Notes: a model not told the origin generated them from the letters alone. DNA of 64,000 nucleotides from Solirubrobacter deserti (GCF_027587175.1 NZ_JAPCID010000028.1:37049-101048); one strand, 5' to 3'. Numbered from the stretch's first letter, positions 7,786 through 15,590 are shown. A program made the numbers and translations.

Positions 7786-9479
7786 TCGCCGCGATCCTCG
7801 ATCCCGGCGGGCGCCGCGCGGGGCCCGAGGCGGCGCTGCGACGGGCCGGGGCCACTGCGGTCGCCCGCTTCGGGGCGATGTGGCTCGGCTGGACCGGCGG
7901 ACCGCCGCTGGAGGTCGACGGCGTGACGGTGCTCGTCGACGGGCCGGCCGGCGAGCGCGCCGCGTCCCTGCTCGCCGGGGCCGCGCGCGGGCGACCGCCG
8001 GCGCCCGAGGTCCCCACCGGCCTGGCCTGGGCCGCCGCCGAAGACCGCGGCGCCGCTGTCCGCGACCTCACCGGCGCCCGCCCGCTCTTCGTGCGCCGGG
8101 AGGGCGAGGTGACGTACCTCGCGTCCGAGGTGCGCGAGCTGCTCGCGCTGCTGCCGGGCGCGCCGGGCACCGACGATGAGGCCGCGGCCCTGTGGCTCGC
8201 GATGGAACCGCTCGGCCAGCGGACGCTGTACGCCGGCGTCGCGCCCGTCCCGGCGGGGCACTGGCGCGCGTTCGACGCGGCGAGCGCGCGGCGCTACTGG
8301 CAGCCGGCGCCGGAATCGCTGAGCCTGGGGCGCGAGGCCGCGGCGGAGCGGGTGTGGACCGCTCTGCGGGAGGCGGTCGGGCCGTGCGTGCGGGCGGCCG
8401 AACGGCCCGCGGTGCGCTTGAGCGGGGGCCTCGACTCGAGCGCCGTGCTCGCCGCGGCGATCGCCGAGGGGGTGGTGCCCGCGGCCGTCAGCACCGTGTT
8501 CCCGCAATATCCCGAGGCCGACGAGGCGGAGTTGATCGCCGCGGTGGCGGGACAGCTGGGGGCGCCGTCGCGCACGTTCGCGGCCGGCCCGCGCGACCTG
8601 CTGGCCGACGGCGCCGCGTTCCTCGCGCGCTGGGGTGTGCCGCAGGAGTACCCCGGCCGCGGGCTGTTCCATCCGATGCTGGAGGCCGCGGCGGCGGCGC
8701 ACGACGTGGTGCTCGACGGCGAGGGCGGTGACGAGCTGTTCGGGTGCGAGCCGTTCCTGCTCGCCGACCTCGTCCGCCACGGCCGGCTGGCCGCCGCGCG
8801 GCGGGTCGCGCACCGTCTCCCGGGCGCGCCCGAGCGGTTGCCGGCGCGTGCCTATCGCGTCATCGCGCGCCGCTGGGTGGCGGGACCGCTCGCACCGGCG
8901 CGCCTGCGTCCGCCGGCGCGGGTCGGCGCCGACCTCGACTGGTTCGCGGACGCGATGACGCCGCGCGCCCGTGCGGCGGTGCGGGCACGCCGGGCGCAGC
9001 TCGACTGGCGGTCGCGCCCAGGCCCCCGGTGGCTTGCCCGGCGGATCGCGCTGATCGTCACGCTCCCGGCCGAGGCGGGCTCGGCCGACTACCTGCGCCG
9101 CGTCACGGCCATGGCGGGCGTGTCCGGCGCCAGCCCGCTGACCGACCGGCGACTGGTCGAGACCGTGCTCTCGCTGCCACCCGAGCACGCCTTCGATCGC
9201 CGCCGGGACAAGGAGCTGCTGCGGACCGCGCTCGCCGGGCACGTCCCGGACGTGGTCCGCCTGCGCGCGGAGAAGTCGCACTTCGGCGACGCCGTCCTCG
9301 ACAACCTCGACCGGGCCGCGCTGCTCGAGCGGCTCACCCCGGACCTCGCGCCGTATCTCGACGTGGCGCGCGTGCGCCGCCAGGTGCAAGCCGGCCCTGA
9401 CGCCCACCCCCGCGGCCGGGCCGGATGGATGTTCGAGAGCTGGCGCGCGGCGATGCTCGCCACCTTCCTGACGCGCTGA
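7782..9479 (+). CDS. Lasso peptide cyclase (asparagine synthase-like C protein)
   Basis: A 565-residue protein of the glutamine-dependent asparagine synthase fold. The N-terminal glutaminase-like part starts MIAAILDP rather than with the catalytic MC of a true Asn synthase, so it should lack glutaminase activity. The synthetase domain has the ATP-pyrophosphatase loop RLSGGLDSS (about 212-220) and VVLDGEGGDELFG. In lasso biosynthesis this enzyme adenylates the Asp/Glu side chain of the core and closes the macrolactam onto residue 1. The ATG overlaps the kinase stop (ATGA). The precursor gene lies 55 bases downstream. An ordinary asparagine synthetase is unlikely given the missing Cys and the context. 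Confidence 0.88.
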   Translation: MIAAILDPGGRRAGPEAALRRAGATAVARFGAMWLGWTGGPPLEVDGVTVLVDGPAGERAASLLAGAARGRPPAPEVPTGLAWAAAEDRGAAVRDLTGARPLFVRREGEVTYLASEVRELLALLPGAPGTDDEAAALWLAMEPLGQRTLYAGVAPVPAGHWRAFDAASARRYWQPAPESLSLGREAAAERVWTALREAVGPCVRAAERPAVRLSGGLDSSAVLAAAIAEGVVPAAVSTVFPQYPEADEAELIAAVAGQLGAPSRTFAAGPRDLLADGAAFLARWGVPQEYPGRGLFHPMLEAAAAAHDVVLDGEGGDELFGCEPFLLADLVRHGRLAAARRVAHRLPGAPERLPARAYRVIARRWVAGPLAPARLRPPARVGADLDWFADAMTPRARAAVRARRAQLDWRSRPGPRWLARRIALIVTLPAEAGSADYLRRVTAMAGVSGASPLTDRRLVETVLSLPPEHAFDRRRDKELLRTALAGHVPDVVRLRAEKSHFGDAVLDNLDRAALLERLTPDLAPYLDVARVRRQVQAGPDAHPRGRAGWMFESWRAAMLATFLTR

Positions 9480-9498
9480 CCTCCTCCTTTTCTTCGTC

Positions 9499-9527
9499 TT
9501 GTCCCCGGGCGCCCGCTGACCCAGAAT
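9499..9527 (+). promoter_or_regulatory. Putative dedicated promoter of the lasso precursor gene
   Basis: TTGTCC (9499-9504) and CAGAAT (9522-9527) are separated by 17 bases, a sigma-70-like spacing. The -10 ends 7 bases before the GTG at 9535, so the transcript would be leaderless. No Shine-Dalgarno sequence precedes that GTG. A separate promoter would allow the precursor to be made in excess of its enzymes. This is sequence inference only. Confidence 0.45.
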
Positions 9528-9534
9528 CCGGGTC

Positions 9535-9687
9535 GTGAAGCACACCGACGACAAGCCGACCTTCGAGATCCCGAAGGTCGTCGACTACGGCGATCTCGCC
9601 GAGATCACCGCGGGCCAGTCCTCTGGCTCCCGGCTCGACGCGACGTTCCCGAACGGGACTCCGATCCCGAACCTCACCTTCTCCTAG
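9535..9687 (+). CDS. Lasso peptide precursor (A protein)
   Basis: A 50-codon gene just after the cyclase. The predicted leader (residues 1-26) contains FEIPKVVDYGDLAEITA. It matches the lasso leader pattern Tyr-x2-Pro-x-Leu-x3-Gly-x5-Thr as F10, P13, V15, G19 and T25. T25 would be at -2, so cleavage after A26 leaves a 24-residue core. The core begins GQSSGSRLD: Gly1 and Asp9 are the expected macrolactam partners. The tail (residues 10-24) contains two Phe, three Pro and ends PNLTFS, giving the C-terminal Ser that a lasso kinase would phosphorylate. The hand-calculated monoisotopic mass of the unmodified lasso is about 2445.2 Da. The gene is short enough to be missed by automatic calling. Confidence 0.88.
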   Translation: MKHTDDKPTFEIPKVVDYGDLAEITAGQSSGSRLDATFPNGTPIPNLTFS

Positions 9688-9703
9688 GCGGGCGTGGGGG
9701 CCT

Positions 9704-9730
9704 CCCGCCCACGGGCGGGGGGCGCCTTTG
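9704..9730 (+). terminator. Putative intrinsic terminator after the lasso precursor
   Basis: CCCGCC (9704-9709) and GGCGGG (9714-9719) pair around a CACG loop, with further GGC/GCC pairing outside, followed by TTTG. It lies 17 bases after the precursor stop and separates the lasso operon from the LuxR gene. Confidence 0.6.
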
Positions 9731-9748
9731 CTTGCCGCTGGTCCCGGA

Positions 9749-9754
9749 TAGGCT
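9749..9754 (+). promoter_or_regulatory. Putative leaderless -10 box for the LuxR-type regulator
   Basis: TAGGCT ends 7 bases before the GTG at 9762, and no Shine-Dalgarno sequence is present. This is the same arrangement as at 2584. Confidence 0.42.
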
Positions 9755-9761
9755 TGCGCCC

Positions 9762-10397
9762 GTGAACCGCGCTCCGCTGCGCATCGCCGTCATCGCCGAG
9801 GACGACGCGCAGCCGCGGATCGCGGCGGCGCTGTCCGCGTGGGGGCTCAGCCGCCCGCCCGCCACCCTCGACGACGCGGACGCGGTCATCGCCGAGCTGC
9901 GCGGCTCGGCCGGCGAGCAGCGCCGGCGCGGCAAGGTCGTCGTGGAAGCCGCGAGCGCGCCCGTGATCGCCGTCACGGATCTGAGCGCTCGCGTCGAGCT
10001 CGAGCGCCTGCTCGAGACAGGCCTGCGGGGCATCGTGCTCACGTCGCGCCTCGACGCGAGCCTCGGGCCGACGGTGTTCGCCGTCGCCGCCGGTCAGATC
10101 TGCTCGCCCGCCGAAGGGGAGGGCCGAGCCAGGCCGCGCGCGCTGACCCGCCGCGAGCGCGACGTGATGACCCTCGTCGTCATGGGCCTTTCCAACGCGG
10201 AGATCGCCCGCCGCCTGCACCTGGGCGAGACCACGGTCAAGAGCCACGTCGCGACGTCGCTGCGCAAGCTCGGGGTCCGTACGCGAGCCGAGGCCACGCA
10301 GCTGCTGCTCGACCCCGACGAGCGCGCCGGAGCCGGCGTGATCGCCCTGGGGGGGACGCTGGAACCGATCGACATCGACCTTCCGTTGCCTGAGTGA
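9762..10397 (+). CDS. LuxR-type transcriptional regulator with degenerate receiver-like domain
   Basis: A 211-residue protein. The C-terminal part is a clear LuxR/GerE helix-turn-helix: LTRRERDVMTLVVMGLSNAE continuing into IARRLHLGETTVKSHV (about 127-162). The N-terminal 110 residues look like a shortened receiver fold (LRIAVIAEDD, a central AVIAEL strand, then APVIAVTD) without a convincing phospho-acceptor Asp setting, so it may sense something other than phosphorylation. It lies 74 bases after the lasso precursor on the same strand and has its own predicted leaderless promoter. Control of the lasso operon is plausible by position but not shown. Confidence 0.8.
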   Translation: MNRAPLRIAVIAEDDAQPRIAAALSAWGLSRPPATLDDADAVIAELRGSAGEQRRRGKVVVEAASAPVIAVTDLSARVELERLLETGLRGIVLTSRLDASLGPTVFAVAAGQICSPAEGEGRARPRALTRRERDVMTLVVMGLSNAEIARRLHLGETTVKSHVATSLRKLGVRTRAEATQLLLDPDERAGAGVIALGGTLEPIDIDLPLPE

Positions 10398-10406
10398 TCG
10401 ACGCGC

Positions 10407-10736
10407 TCAGGCGGGCCCCGGGGTGACCGGCGCCTCCAGATCGACGACCTCGAACTCCATCACGGCGGACCCGTGCGCGACGGCACCTTGGCTGTCGGCG
10501 CGGGCCTGCACGTGCCCGCGCGTGAAGGCCGCGCTCTTGACCCAGTTCTGGAACGCCTCGTCGGACTCCCAGTGGGTGACGACGAAGTAGCGCGTCTCGC
10601 CCTTGACCGGGCGCAGCAGCTGGAACCCGAGGAAGCCGGGCTGGTTGTCCACCTCGCGTGCGCGCGCGGCGAACCGCTGCTCGAGCTCGGGCCCACGGCC
10701 CTCGGCGACCTCAATCGCGTTGATCTTCACGACCAT
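10407..10736 (-). CDS. mhuD: Haem-degrading monooxygenase, MhuD-like
   Basis: A 109-residue ferredoxin-like (ABM/IsdG-type) protein strongly resembling mycobacterial MhuD. KINAIEV, GPELEQRFAARA, GFLGFQLLRPVKGETRYFVV and THWESDEAF occur in the same order. The haem-oxygenase triad is present as N6, W65 and H75. It should form a dimer that opens haem in the cytoplasm, releasing iron. It lies downstream of, and overlaps by 10 bases, the alpha/beta hydrolase gene on the same strand, so the two are co-transcribed. It converges on the LuxR gene with a 9-base gap. Confidence 0.85.
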   Translation of the reverse strand: MVVKINAIEVAEGRGPELEQRFAARAREVDNQPGFLGFQLLRPVKGETRYFVVTHWESDEAFQNWVKSAAFTRGHVQARADSQGAVAHGSAVMEFEVVDLEAPVTPGPA

Positions 10737-11563
10737 GGCAGCGAGCGTACTGCGGCCGCGATGTCCGCCGGGCGCTCCTCCGGCACGAAGTGGCCGCAGC
10801 CGTCCAGCAGCAGCGTGATCGCGTCGTCGCCGTGACGGTCCAGCCCTTGGGCGAGCGCGGTGCCGATCGGGTCGCGCCGGCCCTGCAGCAGCCGCGTCGG
10901 GAGCGTGAGCCGGCCGGAGGGCCCGCGCAGGACCTCGCGCGTGAGGAACTGGCGGTAGTACTGGCTACCCGCCCCCGCGGTGGTGCGGTAGCGCTCGACG
11001 TAGATCGGCTCCGCCGCCCGGTCGTAGGTCTCCCGGTCACCCCACGCGCCGCGCAGGAAGCGCGTGACGACGTGCGGGATCAGCAGCGGGCCGAGCACCG
11101 GCGCGGCGATCGGCGGCTGGTAGAGGAAGCGCGGCAGCTCGCGCAGCAGCTTCTGAGGCGTATTGAACGGATGGACGATCCCGGCGGCGACGTAGCCGTG
11201 GAAGCGGTCCGGGTGGTCGAGCGCGAGGTGCCAGCCGACCCAGCCGCCCCAGTCGTGACCGACAAGGATCACCTTCTCGAGCTCGAGCGCGTCCAGCAGC
11301 GCGATCTGGTCGGCGGCGATCGTGGCCTTGCGGTAGTCGCCGTCGGGCGCGGCGCTCGTCCACCCGAGCCCGCGCAGGTCGGGCGCGATGATCCGGTGGT
11401 CGGGGAGCGCGGCGAACAGCCGGCGCCACTGGTACCAGTGCTGCGGGAAGCCGTGCAGGGCGAGGACGGGCGGGCCCTCACCGTGCTCGGCGACGTGGAC
11501 GCGCAGGCCGTTCGGTAGGTCGACGTAGTGGTGGGTGACGCCTTCGAGCGCGGGCGGGTTCAC
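10727..11563 (-). CDS. Alpha/beta hydrolase (epoxide hydrolase/dehalogenase-like)
   Basis: A 278-residue alpha/beta hydrolase. LALHGFPQHWYQW is the oxyanion HGxP region, VILVGHDWGGWVGW is the nucleophile elbow with Asp as nucleophile, and a C-terminal CGHFVPEERP holds the catalytic His. Asp in the elbow plus HGFP suggests an epoxide hydrolase or haloalkane dehalogenase-type enzyme; the substrate is unknown. GTG start at 11563, with TAGGTT 6 bases upstream on the minus strand. It is co-transcribed with the MhuD-like gene. Confidence 0.85.
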   Translation of the reverse strand: MNPPALEGVTHHYVDLPNGLRVHVAEHGEGPPVLALHGFPQHWYQWRRLFAALPDHRIIAPDLRGLGWTSAAPDGDYRKATIAADQIALLDALELEKVILVGHDWGGWVGWHLALDHPDRFHGYVAAGIVHPFNTPQKLLRELPRFLYQPPIAAPVLGPLLIPHVVTRFLRGAWGDRETYDRAAEPIYVERYRTTAGAGSQYYRQFLTREVLRGPSGRLTLPTRLLQGRRDPIGTALAQGLDRHGDDAITLLLDGCGHFVPEERPADIAAAVRSLPWS

Positions 11564-11569
11564 GCGGTG

Positions 11570-11575
11570 AACCTA
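11570..11575 (-). promoter_or_regulatory. Putative leaderless -10 box for the hydrolase-mhuD operon
   Basis: On the minus strand TAGGTT is followed by 6 bases and then the GTG at 11563, with no Shine-Dalgarno sequence. It follows the recurring TAnnnT-N6/7-GTG arrangement. Confidence 0.42.
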
Positions 11576-11669
11576 CCCACTGGGCCTGATTGCGCCCGAG
11601 CGGCCGCGGCACCTGGGCCTTCGTACAGATCCGCTCAAGCGAACCGCCGGCCGTGCCGACACCGAGAAC

Positions 11670-11885
11670 GTGACCTGGTTGATCGGCATCGCCTCCCTCT
11701 GGCTCTTCGTCTGCCTCCTCGCCGTCTCGCTGTGCGCGATGGCTCGCCGCGGGGACGACGCCCTCGCCGCCCTCGCGTACGCGCGCGAGGAAGACGAGGA
11801 GGTGGGCTTCGTGGCCGCGTTCGCGGAGCCGCAGGTCGCGCCTGAGCGGGTGCGCCCGCAGCCCGCGCCGCGCTCGGCGCGCTAG
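11670..11885 (+). CDS. Small single-span membrane protein, unknown function
   Basis: A 71-residue protein with one N-terminal hydrophobic helix (WLIGIASLWLFVCLLAVSL, about 3-21), a short basic MARR stop-transfer, then an acidic and Pro/Arg-rich tail. The start is GTG at 11670. I do not recognise a family. It stands alone between the divergent hydrolase gene and rpmG. The uniform third-position GC and the membrane helix favour a real gene, but not strongly. Confidence 0.5.
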   Translation: MTWLIGIASLWLFVCLLAVSLCAMARRGDDALAALAYAREEDEEVGFVAAFAEPQVAPERVRPQPAPRSAR

Positions 11886-12035
11886 ACCCTTTCGCCTGGA
11901 CACCGGGACAGTTCGCCCGGCTCTTCACGGGCACGCGCGACGAGGCGCTATTCTTCATTGCCACCTCGCGCCGGAGCGGGGTTTTCCTTTGCCCCGGCGC
12001 ATCCACGAACCCACGACTCTCGGAGCACGCCGTCC

Positions 12036-12200
12036 ATGGCCCGCGGAGACGTCCGGATCGCTGTGACCCTCGCGTGCGAGGAGTGCAAGCGCCGGAACTA
12101 CCAGACGAAGAAGTCCAAGCGCAACAACCCGGATCGCATCACCCTGCGCAAGTACTGCAAGTGGTGCCGCCGTCACACCGGGCACCGCGAGACGCGCTAG
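12036..12200 (+). CDS. rpmG: 50S ribosomal protein L33
   Basis: A 54-residue zinc-ribbon form of L33. CEEC and CKWC are the two Cys pairs, with [15 protein letters not shown] between them and a C-terminal RHTGHRETR. The MARGDVR start is typical. It is the first gene of the rpmG-secE-nusG-rplKAJL string, 21 bases before secE. A GC-rich imperfect hairpin precedes it around 11968-12002. No tRNA gene precedes it here. Confidence 0.95.
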   Translation: MARGDVRIAVTLACEECKRRNYQTKKSKRNNPDRITLRKYCKWCRRHTGHRETR

Positions 12201-12221
12201 CTCAAGGAAAGAACTCCAGAG

Positions 12222-12674
12222 ATGGCCACCGATCGTCCACGCCGTGGAAGCGACGACCTCGAAGAGGATCGCGTCCGCAACGACGAGTACGCGCGCGACA
12301 CGGGTGACACCGAGCCCGCCGATCCGCTCGGGCAGGCGATGCCCGACGTGACGGAGGCGCACCTCGCCGAGGTCGGCGGAGACGATCGCGATCGCACCGC
12401 CGCGGCGCCGCCCGCCCCGCCCGAGCCGCCCACCGGTTCCGGCAACGGCGACTCGCACGAGCACGGCGACGCCCCGGTTCACCGCAAGGGCCTGTTCGGC
12501 CGCGCGGCCGACTTCCTGCGCGCGTCGTGGGCCGAGCTGCGCCGCGTCCAGTGGCCCGACCGCCGTCAGGTCGGGCAGGGCACTGCCGTCACGCTCGGGT
12601 TCGTGGTCGTCGCGGGCGCGTATTTGGGCCTGCTCGACGCCATCTGGAACCCCCTGATCCAGGCCATCCTGTAG
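12222..12674 (+). CDS. secE: Preprotein translocase subunit SecE
   Basis: A 150-residue SecE. The conserved part is C-terminal: LRASWAELRRVQWPDRRQV (about 104-122) followed by one membrane helix, VTLGFVVVAGAYLGLLDAIW. The first 95 residues are a polar, acidic and Pro-rich extension (for example AAAPPAPPEPP), longer than in most bacteria but common in actinobacteria. SecE stabilises SecY in the translocon. The gene sits between rpmG and nusG, the standard position. Confidence 0.93.
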   Translation: MATDRPRRGSDDLEEDRVRNDEYARDTGDTEPADPLGQAMPDVTEAHLAEVGGDDRDRTAAAPPAPPEPPTGSGNGDSHEHGDAPVHRKGLFGRAADFLRASWAELRRVQWPDRRQVGQGTAVTLGFVVVAGAYLGLLDAIWNPLIQAIL

Positions 12675-12686
12675 AGGCCCCCACCC

Positions 12687-13208
12687 ATGTTTCGCTGGTA
12701 CGTCATCAACACCTATTCCGGGCACGAGAACAAGGTCAAGCAGAACCTCGAGCACCGAGTCTCTTCCCTGAACCAGACGCGCGCCGTGCGTCAGGTCGTC
12801 GTTCCGACGGAGACCGTTCAGGAGATGAAGGACAACCAGAAGGTCTCGGTCGAGAAGCGGACCATGCCCGGCTACGTGCTGGTGAACATGGACCTCAACG
12901 AGGACTCCTGGCAGGTCGTCAAGGGCACCCCGGGCGTGACCGGGTTCGTGGGCGCGTCAAACGAGCCGATCCCACTGACGCAGGCCGAGGTCGACCGCCT
13001 GCTCCACCGTGAGGTGGCGCAGAAGGTCCCGAGCAGGGCCCAGTTCACGATCGGCGAATCTGTCAAGGTGATCTCCGGTCCGCTCTCCGACTTCTCGGGC
13101 GAGATCTCGGAGATCAACGAGGACGCGTCCAAGCTGAAGGTGCTCGTCTCCATCTTCGGGCGCGAGACCCCAGTCGAGGTCGGGTACGACCAGGTGAAGA
13201 AGATCTAA
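12687..13208 (+). CDS. nusG: Transcription termination/antitermination factor NusG
   Basis: A 173-residue NusG. The NGN domain begins [19 protein letters not shown] and includes [10 protein letters not shown] and GVTGFVG. The C-terminal KOW domain runs from [18 protein letters not shown] to the end ([11 protein letters not shown]). It binds RNA polymerase and links it to Rho or to S10. Its TAA overlaps the rplK ATG (TAATG). Confidence 0.97.
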   Translation: MFRWYVINTYSGHENKVKQNLEHRVSSLNQTRAVRQVVVPTETVQEMKDNQKVSVEKRTMPGYVLVNMDLNEDSWQVVKGTPGVTGFVGASNEPIPLTQAEVDRLLHREVAQKVPSRAQFTIGESVKVISGPLSDFSGEISEINEDASKLKVLVSIFGRETPVEVGYDQVKKI

Positions 13209-13633
13209 TGGCCAAGAAGGTAATGACCCAGATCAAGCTGCAGGCCCCGGGCGGCCAGGCCTCTCCGGCCCCGCCTGTCGGCCCTGCCCTTGGTCAGCAC
13301 GGCATCAACATCATGGAGTTCGTGAAGGCGTTCAACGCCCAGACCTCCGGTGACATGGGGGTCACGATCCCCGTCGTCATCACGGTCTACGAGGACCGCT
13401 CCTTCACGTTCGTCACCAAGACGCCGCCGGCCGCGGTGCTGATCCGCCAGGCGATCGGCATCGACAAGGGCTCCGGCGAGCCGAACCGCACCAAGGTCGG
13501 CACGATCACCAACGAGCAGGTGCGCGCGATCGCCGAGAAGAAGCTCAACGATCTCAACGCGCACGACGTCGACCAGGCGGCCAAGATCATCGCGGGCACG
13601 GCCCGCTCTATGGGCGTGGAGGTCGTCGCGTAA
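13208..13633 (+). CDS. rplK: 50S ribosomal protein L11
   Basis: A 141-residue L11 of standard length. The N-terminal domain has [20 protein letters not shown] and [17 protein letters not shown]; the RNA-binding C-terminal domain includes [12 protein letters not shown] and [10 protein letters not shown]. It forms the GTPase-associated centre with 23S rRNA. It overlaps nusG and rplA as TAATG. Confidence 0.97.
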   Translation: MAKKVMTQIKLQAPGGQASPAPPVGPALGQHGINIMEFVKAFNAQTSGDMGVTIPVVITVYEDRSFTFVTKTPPAAVLIRQAIGIDKGSGEPNRTKVGTITNEQVRAIAEKKLNDLNAHDVDQAAKIIAGTARSMGVEVVA

Positions 13634-14358
13634 TGGCGAAGCACGGCAAGGGCTCGGTCGCCTCGAAGGCGCTGGTGGATCGCACGCGCGAGTACACCCC
13701 GCAAGAGGCCGTCCAGCTCATGAAGGAAGCCAAGCGGGCGAAGTTCGACGAGTCCGTCGAGGTGCACATCCGCACCGGGCTCAACGTGCGCCACGCCGAC
13801 GAGCAGCTCCGCGGCACGATCGCGCTCCCGCACGGCCTCGGCAAGGAGGTCAAGGTCGCCGTCTTCGCCAAGGGCGACAAGGCGCGCGAGGCCGAGGAGG
13901 CCGGCGCCGACATCGTGGGCGCGGACGACCTGGCCGCCAAGATCCAGGACGGCTTCATGGACTTCGACGTCGCGATCGCGACCCCGGACATGATGCCGGT
14001 GGTCGGTCGCCTCGGCCGCATCCTCGGCCCGTCGGGCAAGATGCCGAACCCGAAGGTCGGCACGGTCACGATGGACGTCGCCAAGGCCGTCGCGGAGTCC
14101 AAGGCCGGCAAGGTCGAGTACCGCACGGACCGCACCGCGATCGTGCACATGACCGTCGGCAAGACGTCCTTCTCGGACGAGCAGCTGCTGGACAACTACC
14201 GCGCCGTGATGGAAGAGATCATCCGCGCGAAGCCGTCCGCCGCGAAGGGCAAGTACATCCGCACCGTGACGCTCGCGTCGACCATGGGCCCCGGCATCAA
14301 GGTCGATCCGTCGCGTCTGAAGGACTTGAACGAGTCGGAGGCTGGCGCGGCCGCGTAA
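13633..14358 (+). CDS. rplA: 50S ribosomal protein L1
   Basis: A 241-residue L1. Recognisable parts are [60 protein letters not shown] and the closing GPGIKVDP. It forms the mobile L1 stalk near the E site and classically represses its own operon. It overlaps rplK, and a 73-base spacer to rplJ follows. Confidence 0.97.
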   Translation: MAKHGKGSVASKALVDRTREYTPQEAVQLMKEAKRAKFDESVEVHIRTGLNVRHADEQLRGTIALPHGLGKEVKVAVFAKGDKAREAEEAGADIVGADDLAAKIQDGFMDFDVAIATPDMMPVVGRLGRILGPSGKMPNPKVGTVTMDVAKAVAESKAGKVEYRTDRTAIVHMTVGKTSFSDEQLLDNYRAVMEEIIRAKPSAAKGKYIRTVTLASTMGPGIKVDPSRLKDLNESEAGAAA

Positions 14359-14431
14359 GCGGAATCGCATACCAGCCTCTCCACAGACTCCGGCCGCCCT
14401 CGAGGCGTAAGACCGGGATAGGAGAAAGCGC
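14359..14431 (+). promoter_or_regulatory. rplA-rplJ spacer, possible L10 leader
   Basis: The 73-base spacer contains GCCTC ... GAGGC able to pair (about 14374-14406), and a GGAGAAAG ribosome-binding site before the TTG of rplJ. Many bacteria carry an L10-binding autoregulatory leader here, but this one is short, and I can match only position and the simple stem. Confidence 0.3.
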
Positions 14432-15001
14432 TTGAACCGAGAGCAAAAGGCTCAGGTCATCGAGGAGGTGGCCGAGTCCCTACGGGAGTCTTCGGCCGTC
14501 TTCGCGGTCGACTACCGCGGCATTTCCGTGGCTCAGTCCGCCGAGCTGCGCACCACGCTGCGCGCGGCCGACTCCCGCTTCACCGTCGTCAAGAACACGC
14601 TCGCCGAGATCGCGGCCGACCGTGTCGGCGCCGACGGCCTGAAGCCGATCCTGCAGGGCCCGACCGCGATGACCTTCGTCCGGGGCGACGCCGCCGCGGC
14701 CGCCAAGGCGTTGCGCGACTTCCGCCGGTCCACCCAGAACACGCTTCTGGAGTTCAAGGGCGGCTGGATGGACGGTCAGACGTTGTCCCCGGAGGACGTC
14801 GACGCGATCGCCCAGCTCCCGCCGAAGGAGGTCCTCGTCGGCCGCCTCGTCGGCATGATCGTCTCGCCGCTCAGCGGCCTGGTGACCGCCCTCAACAACC
14901 TGCCCGCCGGCATGGCCCGGCAGCTGCAGCAGATCGTCGACCGGGATCTCCTGGGCGGCGGCGCTGCGCCCGCTTCGACTGACTCGTCTACGGAGGAATA
15001 A
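14432..15001 (+). CDS. rplJ: 50S ribosomal protein L10
   Basis: A 189-residue L10. It begins [20 protein letters not shown], followed by [15 protein letters not shown] and [12 protein letters not shown]. The C-terminal part is the L12-binding helix region. TTG start at 14432 with GGAG 8 bases upstream. It anchors the L7/L12 stalk. rplL follows after 5 bases. Confidence 0.96.
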   Translation: MNREQKAQVIEEVAESLRESSAVFAVDYRGISVAQSAELRTTLRAADSRFTVVKNTLAEIAADRVGADGLKPILQGPTAMTFVRGDAAAAAKALRDFRRSTQNTLLEFKGGWMDGQTLSPEDVDAIAQLPPKEVLVGRLVGMIVSPLSGLVTALNNLPAGMARQLQQIVDRDLLGGGAAPASTDSSTEE

Positions 15002-15006
15002 GACAC

Positions 15007-15396
15007 ATGGCTACCAGCACCCAGGAATGGATCGACGAGCTCAAGTCGATCAGCGTCCTCGAGCTCTCTGAGCGCATCAAGGCCCTCGAGGAGGCCTTCG
15101 GCGTCTCCGCGGCGGCGGTCGGCGTCGCGGCCCCGGCGCCGGGCACCGGCGGCGGCGGCGACGCGGCCGAGGCCGCCGAGGAGCAGACCGCGTTCGACGT
15201 CATCCTGACGGCGGCCGGCGACAAGAAGATCCAGGTCATCAAGGTCGTTCGCGCGGCCACCGGCCTGGGCCTCAAGGAGGCCAAGGCGCTCGTCGACGAG
15301 GCCCCGAAGCCCGTCAAGGAGGGCGTCGAGAAGGAAGAGGCCGAGAAGCTCAAGGCCGAGATCGAAGAGGCCGGCGGCTCCGTCGAGATCAAGTAG
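15007..15396 (+). CDS. rplL: 50S ribosomal protein L7/L12
   Basis: A 129-residue L7/L12. It has an N-terminal dimerisation helix ([20 protein letters not shown]), an Ala/Gly hinge (about 38-57) and the C-terminal factor-binding domain: [40 protein letters not shown] and a final GGSVEIK. It recruits translational GTPases. Last gene of the rpmG-rplL string. Confidence 0.97.
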   Translation: MATSTQEWIDELKSISVLELSERIKALEEAFGVSAAAVGVAAPAPGTGGGGDAAEAAEEQTAFDVILTAAGDKKIQVIKVVRAATGLGLKEAKALVDEAPKPVKEGVEKEEAEKLKAEIEEAGGSVEIK

Positions 15397-15422
15397 CACC
15401 CGCTTCCCAAGCAGGCGTTGCC

Positions 15423-15448
15423 GACGGGCGCCCTCCGGGGCGCCCGTC
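15423..15448 (+). terminator. Hairpin after rplL
   Basis: A perfect 10-bp stem (GACGGGCGCC / GGCGCCCGTC) with a 6-base loop, 26 bases after the rplL stop. It lacks a strong U-tract, so it may be a weak terminator or an mRNA 3' end. Confidence 0.6.
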
Positions 15449-15558
15449 GTCAGTTAAACGCGGTTGCGAACCCTGCGCGCTGCAGAGGGAATCGGGCGGT
15501 CAAGCCCGACGAAGGAGCTAGTTGCCGCGCGCCGCAGCCGCAGTAGGCCGGCAACGAA

Positions 15559-15590
15559 AAAGGGCGGCCATCGTGGCCGCCCTTTCTCTG
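15559..15590 (+). terminator. Strong intrinsic terminator downstream of rplL
   Basis: A perfect 12-bp stem, AAAGGGCGGCCA / TGGCCGCCCTTT, with loop TCG, followed by CTCTGG. The A-run on one side and T-run on the other make it potentially bidirectional. The stretch 15397-15801 (405 bases) holds only this hairpin, the one at 15423 and presumably the promoter of the next gene; I see no credible coding region in it. Confidence 0.8.

Noticed and set aside
7782..9479. Ordinary asparagine synthetase
   Set aside because: The N-terminal catalytic Cys is missing, and the gene lies between a lasso kinase and a lasso precursor in an overlapped operon.
11886..12035. A tRNA gene expected before rpmG-secE
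   Set aside because: No cloverleaf or T-loop consensus is visible here, and no tRNA was recognised elsewhere in the window.
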